A DNA stretch of 64,000 nucleotides from Firm-08 sp045546995 (GTDB taxonomy: Bacteria > Bacillota > Clostridia > Oscillospirales > QAKW01), in NCBI GenBank assembly GCA_045546995.1, contig JAZQDW010000001.1, forward strand, positions 1 through 64,000. Reading direction: 5' to 3'. Each line of letters opens with the position of its first letter. Within the stretch, counting starts at the first letter, position 1. A model generated the notes under the pieces. The model was not told the origin of the DNA and did no database searches. It worked only from the letters and a program-made list of their open reading frames with translations. Of this stretch, positions 17,164-25,865 are shown piece after piece. The position numbers and the translations under genes were made by a program.

Positions 17164-17529
17164 ATGCATTTACTGGAATCGGGCGAAATGTATCTGGAGA
17201 CTATTTGGGTCCTCTCCCGTAAGCAGCCCCGTGTTCGTTCCATCGACGTCAGTGAACATATGGGATTTTCCAAGCCCAGCGTCAGCCGCGCCATCGGCAT
17301 CCTGAAAAAGGGCGAATATATCACCGTGGCCGAGGATGGCGGCATCCGCCTGACCGAGGCGGGAAAAGCCGTGGCGGAAAAAATTTACGAGCGGCATACG
17401 GTGTTGACAAACTTGCTCATCAAGTTAGGCGTGGACGAGGCCACTGCCGCCGAGGACGCCTGCAAAATGGAGCACGATATTTCCGATCAAACGCTGGCCG
17501 CCATTAAGGCCTTTGTAACAGAAAAATAA
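17164..17529 (+). CDS. DtxR/MntR family metal-dependent transcription regulator
   Basis: 121 residues. A winged-helix domain (about 1-64, with VSEHMGFSKPSVSRAI as recognition region) is followed by the metal-binding dimerisation helices. Likely ligands are E8, E12, H78, C100, E103 and H104 (ERHTVL and DACKMEHDIS). Cys100 sits where Mn-specific MntR usually has Glu and iron-responsive DtxR has Cys, so the preferred metal (Mn or Fe) is open. No SH3-like third domain, as in MntR. No transporter gene is adjacent, so targets are elsewhere. Start preceded by GGGAGGGG. Confidence 0.88.
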   Translation: MHLLESGEMYLETIWVLSRKQPRVRSIDVSEHMGFSKPSVSRAIGILKKGEYITVAEDGGIRLTEAGKAVAEKIYERHTVLTNLLIKLGVDEATAAEDACKMEHDISDQTLAAIKAFVTEK

Positions 17530-17534
17530 ATACG

Positions 17535-17570
17535 AAAACGGCATCTCCCAAAAGGGAGATGCCGTTTTTA
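17535..17570 (+). terminator. Terminator of the DtxR/MntR-type regulator gene
   Basis: A 15-bp stem, AAAACGGCATCTCCC with GGGAGATGCCGTTTT, then T. Confidence 0.88.
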
Positions 17571-17600
17571 AGCGGTTTTTTCGTTGCGGAGCACTGTCCG
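17561..17600 (+). repeat. Short intergenic repeat, copy 2
   Basis: The same GCCGTTTTTAAGCGG 15-mer and GGAGCAC as at 229-264, again in a gene-end region. Here the 15-mer forms the 3' side of the regulator gene's terminator. It lies between that terminator and the stop of the leftward SLH gene. Confidence 0.4.
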
Positions 17601-17626
17601 ATGCCGTTTTTCGTTATAAAATTCGT

Positions 17627-19843
17627 TTACATCATAAGTTGGCCATCAATATGCTCGTAATGAAGCATATAAGGATAATTGCGTACAAAGTTGTAAATAA
17701 TGGTGGCAACCTCCGCACGGGTAGCGTTGCCCTGCGGATTAAAGACGTAGCCGCTACCGCTCTTCACACCGTTGATGATGCCGCCCTGCTGGCAGGCCGC
17801 AACGGAAGATTTTGCCCATTTCGAAATCTTACTTGCATCCTTAAATTTCACAGCGGGGGTATCGTTGCGCAGACCCAGGCCGATGTACTGAATGAATTTT
17901 TCCATCATCACGCAGATCTGTTCGCGGGTGATATTGGCATTGGGAGCAAAACTGTTGGCAGTGACACCACTGACAATACCCACCTTGTTGGCCCAACGTA
18001 CGTAACCGGTGTAGTATTGATTCTTCTTAACGTCTTTAAACTTGGTAGCCGTCTTGTGATCCACGTCAACGCCGCCAAGTCTGCCCAAAACGGTCACGAA
18101 CATACCGCGGGTCATACTTTCGTTGGGAGAAAACTTGGTATCGGAGGTGCCGGCGAAGAGCTTGCTGTTAAAGGCAAAGTTGACCTCGTCGTAATACCAG
18201 TCTTTTTTCTTGATATCAGTAAACTGTTTGGTAACGTCCTTTTGGACGGGCAGTTTATCAACAACAGTCCAATCTGTTTCACCACACTTGGTGCAAATCA
18301 CATAGATCTCACCGGGGGTGATGGTGGTGGGGGCAAGAATGCCGTCCTTTTTCCACTCATGCTGATCGGGAGCGCAAGGAGCTGCATAGCCCGGTCCCTC
18401 GTTGGAAATCGTAAAGGAATAATTTCCGCCAATGGCGCCGGAGGCCTCAATGGTATAGGTCTGGCCGGCGATCAGGGAATACCCGTAGCCGTCAGCGCTC
18501 GGCATATTGATCCAAGCGCCGGAGTAGGCGACGTTCTCTACCTCAATATAATAAACGCCGCTGGTTTCAGGCGTGAAATCAAACAAAAAGGTGTCTTGTG
18601 CCGCCGTGGGACTGAATTTGTGCGGACCGGGACCGGTGATCTCGGGAACATCCACTACACGAACGGTAAAGGTACATTTCATTCCCTGGGGATTCTCAGC
18701 GGTAATGGTGGCAGTACCTTTTTTCAGCAGACGCAGTTCATCATCGGCTACCTCCACGACCGTTTCATCGGAAGAGGTATACGTAATGTTTTTGAAATCC
18801 ACCGAAGCGTTGACTTGGCTGGGCTCAATACCGGGATAGATTTCCGTATGCGCATATCCCACGTATTCGTTTACCTCCGGCTTAATGCCGCCGGTGGTAA
18901 CACCTTCCAGCAGGCCAACCTCTAACATACCGGGACCAAAGTATCCCTGCATCACAATATAAACCAGATCGTTCTTTTGCAGTTCCATATAGCAGATCTT
19001 TGTATCAGCGGTATACCAAGATCTACCGACGTCATCGCCATTTTCGGGATCGTACACAATGAAGTCAACCGGTGCTCCGATTTGCATATCGACTTTCATA
19101 TAAAAAACGTAGTTGCCGTCGGCAGGGGCCTTAAAGGCATAGGTGGGAAGCGTTCTGTTGGTCAAGGAAATCTTAAAGGTGTCCCCCACCTTGATGGATG
19201 TGGTGGGAACGACGGTAATCTTAACGCTGTCTCTCAACCCGTTTTCGGAAGTTGCCGTCAGGGTGGCGGTGCCGGGAGCCATGGCAAAGCAACTCCAACC
19301 ATCCGTATCAACCACGTCTTTATTGGAGGAGGAATAGGTTACGTCCACCTCATAGCTTTTTTCCGGAAAAAAGACCGGCTCGAAACCGAAATTGGCGCCC
19401 ACGTTGACCTGCAAATTGGTTTTTTCTTCAAAGGCCTCCATTCCGGTGGGTTCTACCATCTTGTAGAGGGTTACTTTCATGCTGCCGGTGCCGGCGCTGT
19501 AACATCTGGCGCGCAGCGTATACTGAACACCGGCGGTAAGCTCGGCGCTGGCGAGGAAATTATTGTCTTCGCTATCATCGTCACTGCGTACCAGTTCTTC
19601 TGAACCTTCATAAATATAACCCAAGGGATCACCTGAATTATCAAAGGACTCAAAACCATAATAGCCCGTTTGGGTAGGCGTGAAATAAAAGTCCACATAC
19701 TCGCCGGAAGCGGTAATATTTACGTCCTTGGTGTCCCCCGGCGCGATGGTGTCCGGCTGCGCAGCGTTTGCCGCCAAGGGCAACATGCCACAGAGCATCA
19801 CCAGCGCCATACACAACGTAAGGATTCTCCATCTTTTCTTCAT
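17627..19843 (-). CDS. Large secreted SLH-domain surface protein
   Basis: 738 residues. Signal peptide MKKRWRILTLCMALVMLCGM with cleavage near ANAA (about 28). The middle consists of beta-sandwich modules that alternate between pre-peptidase-like jelly rolls (GEYVDFYFTPTQTGYYGFES; FLFDFTPETSGVYYIEV) and bacterial Ig-2-like units (YSSSNKDVV...GTATLTA; YTSSDETVV...KKGTATITA). Three SLH repeats end the protein (about 545-725; FTDIKKKDWYYDEV, FKDVKKNQYYTGYV, FKDASKISKWAKSS). No enzyme motif. Probably a structural or binding surface protein; transcribed from its own promoter. Confidence 0.9.
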   Translation of the reverse strand: MKKRWRILTLCMALVMLCGMLPLAANAAQPDTIAPGDTKDVNITASGEYVDFYFTPTQTGYYGFESFDNSGDPLGYIYEGSEELVRSDDDSEDNNFLASAELTAGVQYTLRARCYSAGTGSMKVTLYKMVEPTGMEAFEEKTNLQVNVGANFGFEPVFFPEKSYEVDVTYSSSNKDVVDTDGWSCFAMAPGTATLTATSENGLRDSVKITVVPTTSIKVGDTFKISLTNRTLPTYAFKAPADGNYVFYMKVDMQIGAPVDFIVYDPENGDDVGRSWYTADTKICYMELQKNDLVYIVMQGYFGPGMLEVGLLEGVTTGGIKPEVNEYVGYAHTEIYPGIEPSQVNASVDFKNITYTSSDETVVEVADDELRLLKKGTATITAENPQGMKCTFTVRVVDVPEITGPGPHKFSPTAAQDTFLFDFTPETSGVYYIEVENVAYSGAWINMPSADGYGYSLIAGQTYTIEASGAIGGNYSFTISNEGPGYAAPCAPDQHEWKKDGILAPTTITPGEIYVICTKCGETDWTVVDKLPVQKDVTKQFTDIKKKDWYYDEVNFAFNSKLFAGTSDTKFSPNESMTRGMFVTVLGRLGGVDVDHKTATKFKDVKKNQYYTGYVRWANKVGIVSGVTANSFAPNANITREQICVMMEKFIQYIGLGLRNDTPAVKFKDASKISKWAKSSVAACQQGGIINGVKSGSGYVFNPQGNATRAEVATIIYNFVRNYPYMLHYEHIDGQLMM

Positions 19844-19879
19844 AAACTTCTCTCCTTTACTAATAGTTTTGTTAATTTA

Positions 19880-19909
19880 ATTATAAATGCAATTAGTAAC
19901 AATTGTCAA
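19880..19909 (-). promoter_or_regulatory. Promoter of the 738-residue SLH protein gene
   Basis: On the minus strand TTGACA (19904-19909), 18 bp, TATAAT (19880-19885), about 37 nt before the start codon. Confidence 0.8.
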
Positions 19910-19921
19910 TAATTTTTTATG

Positions 19922-19956
19922 AAAAAATTACTCCGCGACAAGATTTGCCGCGGAGT
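19922..19956 (-). terminator. Terminator of the glutaminase-family gene
   Basis: ACTCCGCG pairs with CGCGGAGT (19930-19937 with 19949-19956), followed on the minus strand by a run of T. Confidence 0.8.
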
Positions 19957-19964
19957 CAGATGCC

Positions 19965-22016
19965 TTAGAATTTTAAGAGATTGATGAACAGACCGCCCTG
20001 CACCGTTCTGGCCTGGAAGCCGCGATGCACGGGAAGAGAGGTGAAATACCAATCGGTAAAGGGTACGCGATCCTCGGTTTCGGTAAGGAAGGCCGCCATT
20101 TCTTTACAGATCTGATCAAAATATTCTTTGTCATCAAAGAGCATGGTGGACCACATCTGCCAGTCACTCTTGGTGTAATCCGAGCGATTGTCCAGCGGCA
20201 GGCCGTAGCCGTTGAATTTGGTCTTATAATAGGCCAATTCCGTATCGTAAACCTTTTGGGGGAAGAGACCCAGTCGGAATATCTTATCCCATACCATATT
20301 ATATTTTACGCTCCAGGTGTCCTCCTGATCAAAGGCCAGGCGGTAATGATCGCCATTATCCGCAGCCTTGACCCATTTGGCGGCAAACTCTTCCGCCTTT
20401 TGACGGTAGAAGGCGCCGTCCTTGCCCACGGCCTTACACATCTCAGCAAAAAGCGCCAGACCCACGATGCCCTTAACAGACAGGTTACAGTTGTGCGCCA
20501 GATGACCGGCAAAGTCGTCGGTGCAGAGCTGATTGTCAGGATCGTAATCCACCTTTACAAGATAATCCGCCCACTGCTTGAGAATATCAAAATGCTTAAC
20601 AAAATAGCTGTGATCCTTGCGCTTGGCGCACATAGTGGCCACGCAGATGAGCATATTGCCGCATTCCTCTACAGGCATCTGCTTGGCCAGCGGATCGCTG
20701 TCTTTGGACTTAAAACCGTAGATCTGCTTGTTGGCCAAGGGATACTGACCCACGTCGTGAGGCGCAAATTCGTAATCCCACAAGCCCTTTTCCACCAGCT
20801 TGAAGATGGGATTGAGCATACCCTCCACCAGATCAGGATTGTAGATCAGGAACAACGGAATGGACGGATAGGTCACGTCCACCGTACCAATACAGCCGTT
20901 GGAATAGTTTTCCTTGGAGAAGAACTGAATCTCCCCATTGTGCCAGGTACATTTATGACCGGCGATGGTTTGACGATAAGCGGCGCAAAGGATGTTTTTA
21001 TAATCCTCGCCCAGCGCCAGCGCCTTTTGACACAGATCGGCATCAAAGGCATCCGCCTTTTCTTTCAGCAGATCGTGCTCGGCTACGGCTTTGGCGGCGA
21101 TCTCGTCAAAGGTCTCGCCGTCCTTGCGCCAATAGGCCTCAATATTCTCACCGAAATACTGAATGGATTTTACGTCGTCATAGCCGACGCACAAAAAGCC
21201 GCTCTCACTATCTGTAAGGGTGATCGCCTTGTCAGCGCAAAGCAAGGGGTCATTGTCCCAAATGGCCATTTTACTGCCAACGGGAATGGGCTGATTTGCC
21301 TCGGGGCGCAGACGCTCGCCACCATTTTCTCTTCTGTAAGCGCCGGGATAGTCCATAGGAACGCCCACGGTATATTTGCGGTCTCCCACATAGTCCTTAC
21401 GGATATTGTCACTTCTGCCGGAGAAGAGATAGGCGTCCGTTTCAAATCCGGGAGCGATGAGATGAAGGGTACCCCACTCGATACGGTGATCGTCACCGCT
21501 GCGCTTGAGCATCATATCAGTACCCATCGAGGCGGTCACGGAATAATCGGTACGACCCAGCGTAACCTCCTGATCGTAGGTGTTGACGGCCAGTTCGGCA
21601 GCCACGTCAAAGAACAGTTTGATCTCGTGCGTTTTACCGTCCATCGCAGTCAGGGTATAATCAATATAGGAAATGGGACGGCTCATCACTTTTAAGTCGT
21701 CCATCAGCAGGGGCGTCATAAAGGACAGCTTAAGCTGTACACCCGCCGCCTCGAAAACGTAGTTGGTGGTCAGGGGCAAAATCTCCATACTCTTTTGCTC
21801 CATGGGCGGAAATTGCGTCTGATAGCGGTTGCCGGTTTGCATCTTACCCATAAAACGGTACAACTTACCGTCGATGGCTATGGTGCCGCTCATATAGTGA
21901 CGTTGATTGGTCCAATGATAGGTGGTATCGTCATACAGACGATCACTGTTGGACCAAACGCTGAAATAGGGATCAACGGCAATCAACGGGATTGCAGGGG
22001 CTCTGAAGTTTTTCAT
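19965..22016 (-). CDS. GtaA-like glutaminase family protein (DUF4965/DUF1793)
   Basis: 683 residues from MKNFRAPAIPLIAVDPYFSV. I chose this ATG because GGAGGTAACCGC lies directly upstream. The order is a short N-terminal DUF4964-like piece (DPYFSVWSNSDRLYDDTTYHWT), a beta-rich DUF5127-like domain to about 330, then an all-helical DUF4965/DUF1793 toroid-like region (HDVGQYPLANKQIYG, CVATMCAKRKDHSYFVKHF, YDTELAYYKTKFNGYGLPLD). Fungal relatives are secreted glutaminase A, but bacterial ones are poorly characterised. No signal peptide here, so it is probably cytoplasmic. Given nearby glycosidases, a sugar substrate is also possible. Confidence 0.85.
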   Translation of the reverse strand: MKNFRAPAIPLIAVDPYFSVWSNSDRLYDDTTYHWTNQRHYMSGTIAIDGKLYRFMGKMQTGNRYQTQFPPMEQKSMEILPLTTNYVFEAAGVQLKLSFMTPLLMDDLKVMSRPISYIDYTLTAMDGKTHEIKLFFDVAAELAVNTYDQEVTLGRTDYSVTASMGTDMMLKRSGDDHRIEWGTLHLIAPGFETDAYLFSGRSDNIRKDYVGDRKYTVGVPMDYPGAYRRENGGERLRPEANQPIPVGSKMAIWDNDPLLCADKAITLTDSESGFLCVGYDDVKSIQYFGENIEAYWRKDGETFDEIAAKAVAEHDLLKEKADAFDADLCQKALALGEDYKNILCAAYRQTIAGHKCTWHNGEIQFFSKENYSNGCIGTVDVTYPSIPLFLIYNPDLVEGMLNPIFKLVEKGLWDYEFAPHDVGQYPLANKQIYGFKSKDSDPLAKQMPVEECGNMLICVATMCAKRKDHSYFVKHFDILKQWADYLVKVDYDPDNQLCTDDFAGHLAHNCNLSVKGIVGLALFAEMCKAVGKDGAFYRQKAEEFAAKWVKAADNGDHYRLAFDQEDTWSVKYNMVWDKIFRLGLFPQKVYDTELAYYKTKFNGYGLPLDNRSDYTKSDWQMWSTMLFDDKEYFDQICKEMAAFLTETEDRVPFTDWYFTSLPVHRGFQARTVQGGLFINLLKF

Positions 22017-22103
22017 TGCGGTTACCTCCATTATTTTTTACAATTTGATCTTACCACAGAAAGATAAAAAATGCCATACTTTTTGCATTTTTTCGGCTGT
22101 TTC

Positions 22104-22132
22104 TTGACATTTTCGGGTCAGGATGTTAGAAT
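22104..22132 (+). promoter_or_regulatory. Promoter of the birA-proBAC operon
   Basis: TTGACA (22104-22109), 17 bp, TAGAAT (22127-22132). The ~125-nt leader to birA shows AT-rich sequence but no recognised riboswitch. Confidence 0.7.
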
Positions 22133-22256
22133 CACTTTATTATATAATATATAATACGCCCGCACAGCCTCTCTCATTGTACCCAAACCGACGAAAAAAT
22201 AAAATACCCGTTTATCCTTCGGAATTGACCTTTTCTACTGTTTTAAGGAGTGCGTT

Positions 22257-23009
22257 ATGGAGTTTTACCAAGAAAAAAACATTGCCGTTCCCCACGGTTT
22301 TTCCCTAACCGTAGTGGAGCAGACCGATTCCACCAACGCCCATCTGTTGCGTTTGGCCAAGGAAGGGGCGCCCCACGGGCAGGTATTATTGGCCCGCAAG
22401 CAGACCGCCGGTAAGGGCAGCCGCGGCCGTAGCTTTTTCTCCCCAACGGGAGGGATCTATCTTTCCCTGCTGTTGCGGGACGTTCCCATAGAGGCGCTTC
22501 CCCGCTTGACCCCCATGGCCGCCGTGGCCGTACTGGAAGCGCTGACCCCCTTTGCAAAAAAGCCGCTTGCCATCAAATGGGTCAACGACGTTTATCTTGA
22601 CGGCAAAAAGGTATGCGGCATATTGTGTGAGACCGCCTTTATGGAAAAAACACGGGCCACGGTAATCGGCATCGGCATCAATCTGTTGCCGCCGAAGGAC
22701 GGATTTCCCGAAGGATTCCGTCATCCTGCCACCGCCCTGCTGGACGCTCCCGATCCGGCGGCAACGGAACAGATCATCAGTATCCTGCTACATCGTTTAC
22801 AGCAGTTATACCAAGAGGGAGAATATATGCAAAAATACAAGGCTCATTGCTGTACGCTGGGCAAGACCGTGACCCTACAGCAAGGTGAGAATACTGTGCG
22901 CGGGCCGGCCGTTGACCTTACCGCCGACGGCGGACTGATCGTAAGGCTGGCTGACGGAACGCAAAAAGTTTTCGCCTCGGGAGAGGTTACGTCACAAATG
23001 GAGGAGTAA
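22257..23009 (+). CDS. birA: Biotin--[acetyl-CoA-carboxylase] ligase, short form
   Basis: Attaches biotin to the carboxyl-carrier protein through biotinyl-5'-AMP. 250 residues: catalytic domain with EQTDSTNAHL, RKQTAGKGSRGRSF (biotinyl-AMP loop, GxGxxG type), IKWVNDVYLDGKKVCGIL (catalytic Lys region), and a C-terminal SH3-like cap (about 200-250). The N-terminal DNA-binding domain of E. coli-type BirA is absent, so it cannot itself repress biotin genes. Start behind TTAAGGAG. Unusually, it leads the proline operon, with 3 nt to proB. Confidence 0.93.
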   Translation: MEFYQEKNIAVPHGFSLTVVEQTDSTNAHLLRLAKEGAPHGQVLLARKQTAGKGSRGRSFFSPTGGIYLSLLLRDVPIEALPRLTPMAAVAVLEALTPFAKKPLAIKWVNDVYLDGKKVCGILCETAFMEKTRATVIGIGINLLPPKDGFPEGFRHPATALLDAPDPAATEQIISILLHRLQQLYQEGEYMQKYKAHCCTLGKTVTLQQGENTVRGPAVDLTADGGLIVRLADGTQKVFASGEVTSQMEE

Positions 23010-23012
23010 AAA

Positions 23013-23780
23013 ATGAGAATCGTTATTAAAATCGGCACCAGCACGTTGGCGCATCCCACAGGACATCTCAACATTCGCCGTGTAGAGGAGATCTGCAAGG
23101 TCCTTTCTGACATCAAAAACGCCGGCAACGAGGTCATTATGGTCTCCTCCGGCGCTATCGGTATGGGCGTTGGCAAGCTGGGGCTGGCCACCCGTCCCAC
23201 CGACATTCCCACCAAGCAGGCGGCGGCCGCCGTGGGCCAGTGCGAACTGATGTATATTTATGACAAGCTGTTTGGCGAATACAACCACACCGTGGGTCAA
23301 TTGCTGATCACCGGCGCCGACGTCGAGCACGAAGGCCGCCATCAAAACTTCAGCAACACCCTTAACCGTTTGATCGAAATGGGCGCCATTCCCATCATCA
23401 ATGAAAACGATACCGTCGCCACCGAGGAAATCGTCATCGGTGACAACGATACTCTGGCCGCCATTGTAGCCGAGAGTGTGCAGGCAGACCTGCTGATCCT
23501 GCTTTCCGATATTCAAGGACTGTACACCGCCGACCCGCACAAAGATCCCGCGGCACAACTGATCCAACGGGTTACCAAAATCGACGAAGAGTTGTATGCT
23601 TTGGCCGGTGGCGGCGGCAAACAAGGCACCGGCGGTATGGTCACTAAACTGGATGCCGCCAAGATCTGTCTGGCCTGCGGCTGTGATATGATCATCACCG
23701 ACGGCGGTGAGCCTGCCGCCCTGTACGATATACTCAACGGCGCACCCATCGGCACCCGCTTCACCGCAAAGGAGAACTGA
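23013..23780 (+). CDS. proB: Glutamate 5-kinase without PUA domain
   Basis: First step of proline synthesis: ATP-dependent phosphorylation of glutamate. 255 residues, an amino-acid-kinase fold with IKIGTSTLAHP (nucleotide loop), VSSGAIGMGVGKLG, NENDTVATEEI and DNDTLAAIVA, and GTGGMVTKLDAA near the end. The C-terminal PUA domain of ~365-residue ProB proteins is missing; shorter ProB proteins are known in several Firmicutes. Proline feedback, if present, is through the kinase domain. Followed 1 nt later by proA, so translation is coupled. Confidence 0.95.
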   Translation: MRIVIKIGTSTLAHPTGHLNIRRVEEICKVLSDIKNAGNEVIMVSSGAIGMGVGKLGLATRPTDIPTKQAAAAVGQCELMYIYDKLFGEYNHTVGQLLITGADVEHEGRHQNFSNTLNRLIEMGAIPIINENDTVATEEIVIGDNDTLAAIVAESVQADLLILLSDIQGLYTADPHKDPAAQLIQRVTKIDEELYALAGGGGKQGTGGMVTKLDAAKICLACGCDMIITDGGEPAALYDILNGAPIGTRFTAKEN

Positions 23781-23781
23781 T

Positions 23782-25023
23782 ATGCAAAAAATGCTACAAC
23801 GTGCCGCCGCCGCCAAAACAGCGGTGGCAACCCTTACTACAAAACAGAAAAACGATGCGCTGATCGCCATGGCAACAGCGCTGGTGCGTCACACCGACAC
23901 CATTCTGGCGGCCAATGCCCTGGATATGGAAAAGGCAAAGGGCGTCATCAGCGACGTGATGCTGGACCGTCTGATGCTGACTCCCCAACGGATCGAGGCC
24001 ATGGCAGAGGGCATACGACAGGTTGCCGACCTGCCCGACCCGGTAGGCCGCGTATTGGAAAGCCACACCCGCGCCGACGGGCTGATCATTGAAAAAACAG
24101 CCGTTCCCGTCGGCGTGATCGCCATCATTTATGAGAGTCGACCCAACGTGACCTCGGATGCGGCGGCGCTGGCGCTGAAAAGCGGTAACGTTTGCGTGTT
24201 GCGTGGCGGTAAGGAGGCCTTTTTGTCGGCCAACGCCATTGTCACCGCCCTGAAGGACGGTCTGGTGAACGCCGGCATCACCGAAGATGCGGTGCATCTG
24301 GTGCAGGACATCACCAGAGAAAGCGCCAATCAGCTGATGAAAGCGGACAAATACGTAGATCTGCTGATCCCTCGCGGCGGCGCCGGACTGATCAACGCCT
24401 GCGTGCAAAACGCCACGGTTCCCTGCATCGCCACCGGCACCGGCATTTGCCACCTGTACGTCGAGCAAAGCGCCGACCTCGAAATGGCGCTGAACATCAT
24501 TGAAAACGCCAAAACCAGCCGTCCCAGCGTGTGTAACGCCGCCGAGGTGTTACTGGTGGATAAGGCCATCGCCCCCACCCTGCTGCCCCTGTTGCAGCAA
24601 CGCTTGGTAACGGAACGGAAGGAAAATCCCGTACAGCTCCGTCTGGACGAATACGCCGCCACACTGATCGACGGCACGCCCGCCACGCAAGCGGATTTTG
24701 ATACCGAATTTCTGGATTACATCCTGGCTGTACGCTGCGTGGATGGCACGGCACAAGCCATCGAGCATATTGCCGCCCATTCCACCGGTCACAGCGAGGC
24801 CATTCTGTCCCGAAATGATGCTGCCATCGCCGCCTTTACGGCTGCCGTGGACAGCGCCGCAGTCTACGTCAATGCTTCCACCCGGTTTACCGACGGTGGC
24901 GAGTTCGGACTGGGATGCGAGATGGGCATCTCCACCCAAAAACTGCACGCCAGAGGCCCGATGGGGCTACGGGAGCTTTGCACCTATAAATACATCATTC
25001 GTGGCAACGGCCACGTAAGATAG
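23782..25023 (+). CDS. proA: Glutamate-5-semialdehyde dehydrogenase
   Basis: Reduces glutamyl-5-phosphate to glutamate-5-semialdehyde with NADPH. 413 residues from MQKMLQRAAAAK; this ATG follows AAAGGAGAACTGAT. The aldehyde-dehydrogenase fold shows IYESRPNVTSDAAALALKSGN (cofactor region), LIPRGGAGLI, and the catalytic Cys in RPSVCNAAEVLL (about residue 250). DGGEFGLGCEMGIS near the C-terminus is the conserved ProA ending. Immediately follows proB and precedes proC by 12 nt, completing the pathway. Confidence 0.96.
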   Translation: MQKMLQRAAAAKTAVATLTTKQKNDALIAMATALVRHTDTILAANALDMEKAKGVISDVMLDRLMLTPQRIEAMAEGIRQVADLPDPVGRVLESHTRADGLIIEKTAVPVGVIAIIYESRPNVTSDAAALALKSGNVCVLRGGKEAFLSANAIVTALKDGLVNAGITEDAVHLVQDITRESANQLMKADKYVDLLIPRGGAGLINACVQNATVPCIATGTGICHLYVEQSADLEMALNIIENAKTSRPSVCNAAEVLLVDKAIAPTLLPLLQQRLVTERKENPVQLRLDEYAATLIDGTPATQADFDTEFLDYILAVRCVDGTAQAIEHIAAHSTGHSEAILSRNDAAIAAFTAAVDSAAVYVNASTRFTDGGEFGLGCEMGISTQKLHARGPMGLRELCTYKYIIRGNGHVR

Positions 25024-25035
25024 GAGTATGGTTAT

Positions 25036-25824
25036 ATGAAATACGGTTTTATCGGATGCGGCAATATGGGCGGTGCCATTGCAACGGCCCTTGCCAAACA
25101 AACCACGGATATTTTGCTGGCAGACCACGATCAAAAAAAGGCCTCAGCGCTGGCAAAAGCGCTGAACTGCAACGTGGGTAACAATCAGCAGGCCGCCGCT
25201 TGTGAACGGCTGTTTTTGGCCGTCAAGCCCCAAATGATGGGCGCTATGCTGGAGGACATCCGTCCCACCCTACAGCAATACCGTCCCCTGTTAATTACCA
25301 TGGCCGCCGGACTGACGATGGATCGCATCAACGAAATGGCCGGCGGTGATCTGCCGGTGATCCGCATTATGCCCAACACCCCCGTAGGTGTGGGCAAAGG
25401 AATGATCTTATACTGCTGTAACGACAAGGTTACGGCAGAAATGGAACAAAGCTTTACCGCGGATCTGGCCGCCGCCGGAATGCTCGATCCCCTGGAGGAA
25501 AAACTCATTGATGCAGGCTGTGCCCTGCAGGGCTGTGGCCCCGCCTATATGTACGTCTTTCTGGAGGCGTTGGCGGACGGCGCCGTTGCCTGCGGCCTGC
25601 CCCGTGACAAGGCGCTGACCTATGCCGCCGCCACGATGGCAGGCGCCGCCGAACTGGCGCTGAACAGCGGCAAACACCCGGGGCAGCTCAAGGACGAGGT
25701 ATGCTCCCCCGGCGGCAGTACTATTATGGGTGTCAAGGCGTTGGAAGATGGCGGGTTGCGCGCCGCCGCCATTGCCGCCGTGCAAGCCGCTTTCAAAAAA
25801 AACAAAGAGCTTGCCAACAACTAA
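25036..25824 (+). CDS. proC: Pyrroline-5-carboxylate reductase
   Basis: Last step of proline synthesis, NAD(P)H-dependent reduction of 1-pyrroline-5-carboxylate. 262 residues: Rossmann start KYGFIGCGNMGGAIATAL (GxGxMG), then FLAVKPQ, ITMAAGLTMDRI and RIMPNTPVGVGKG. The C-terminal dimer domain carries GCGPAYMYVFLEALADGAV and the conserved LKDEVCSPGGSTIMGVKALE. Last gene of birA-proB-proA-proC, before a strong hairpin. The complete set predicts proline prototrophy. Confidence 0.96.
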   Translation: MKYGFIGCGNMGGAIATALAKQTTDILLADHDQKKASALAKALNCNVGNNQQAAACERLFLAVKPQMMGAMLEDIRPTLQQYRPLLITMAAGLTMDRINEMAGGDLPVIRIMPNTPVGVGKGMILYCCNDKVTAEMEQSFTADLAAAGMLDPLEEKLIDAGCALQGCGPAYMYVFLEALADGAVACGLPRDKALTYAAATMAGAAELALNSGKHPGQLKDEVCSPGGSTIMGVKALEDGGLRAAAIAAVQAAFKKNKELANN

Positions 25825-25826
25825 AT

Positions 25827-25864
25827 AAAAAATGAGGTAAAATTATTTTACCTCATTTTTTTAT
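25827..25864. terminator. Bidirectional terminator between proC and the beta-galactosidase gene
   Basis: AAAATGAGGTAAAA pairs with TTTTACCTCATTTT around TTA, with A and T runs on both sides. The convergent genes end on either side of it. Confidence 0.88.
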
Positions 25865-25865
25865 T

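Noticed and set aside
20025..21695. A 556-codon open frame antisense to the GtaA-like gene
   Set aside because: A shadow of the real gene without ribosome site or motif.
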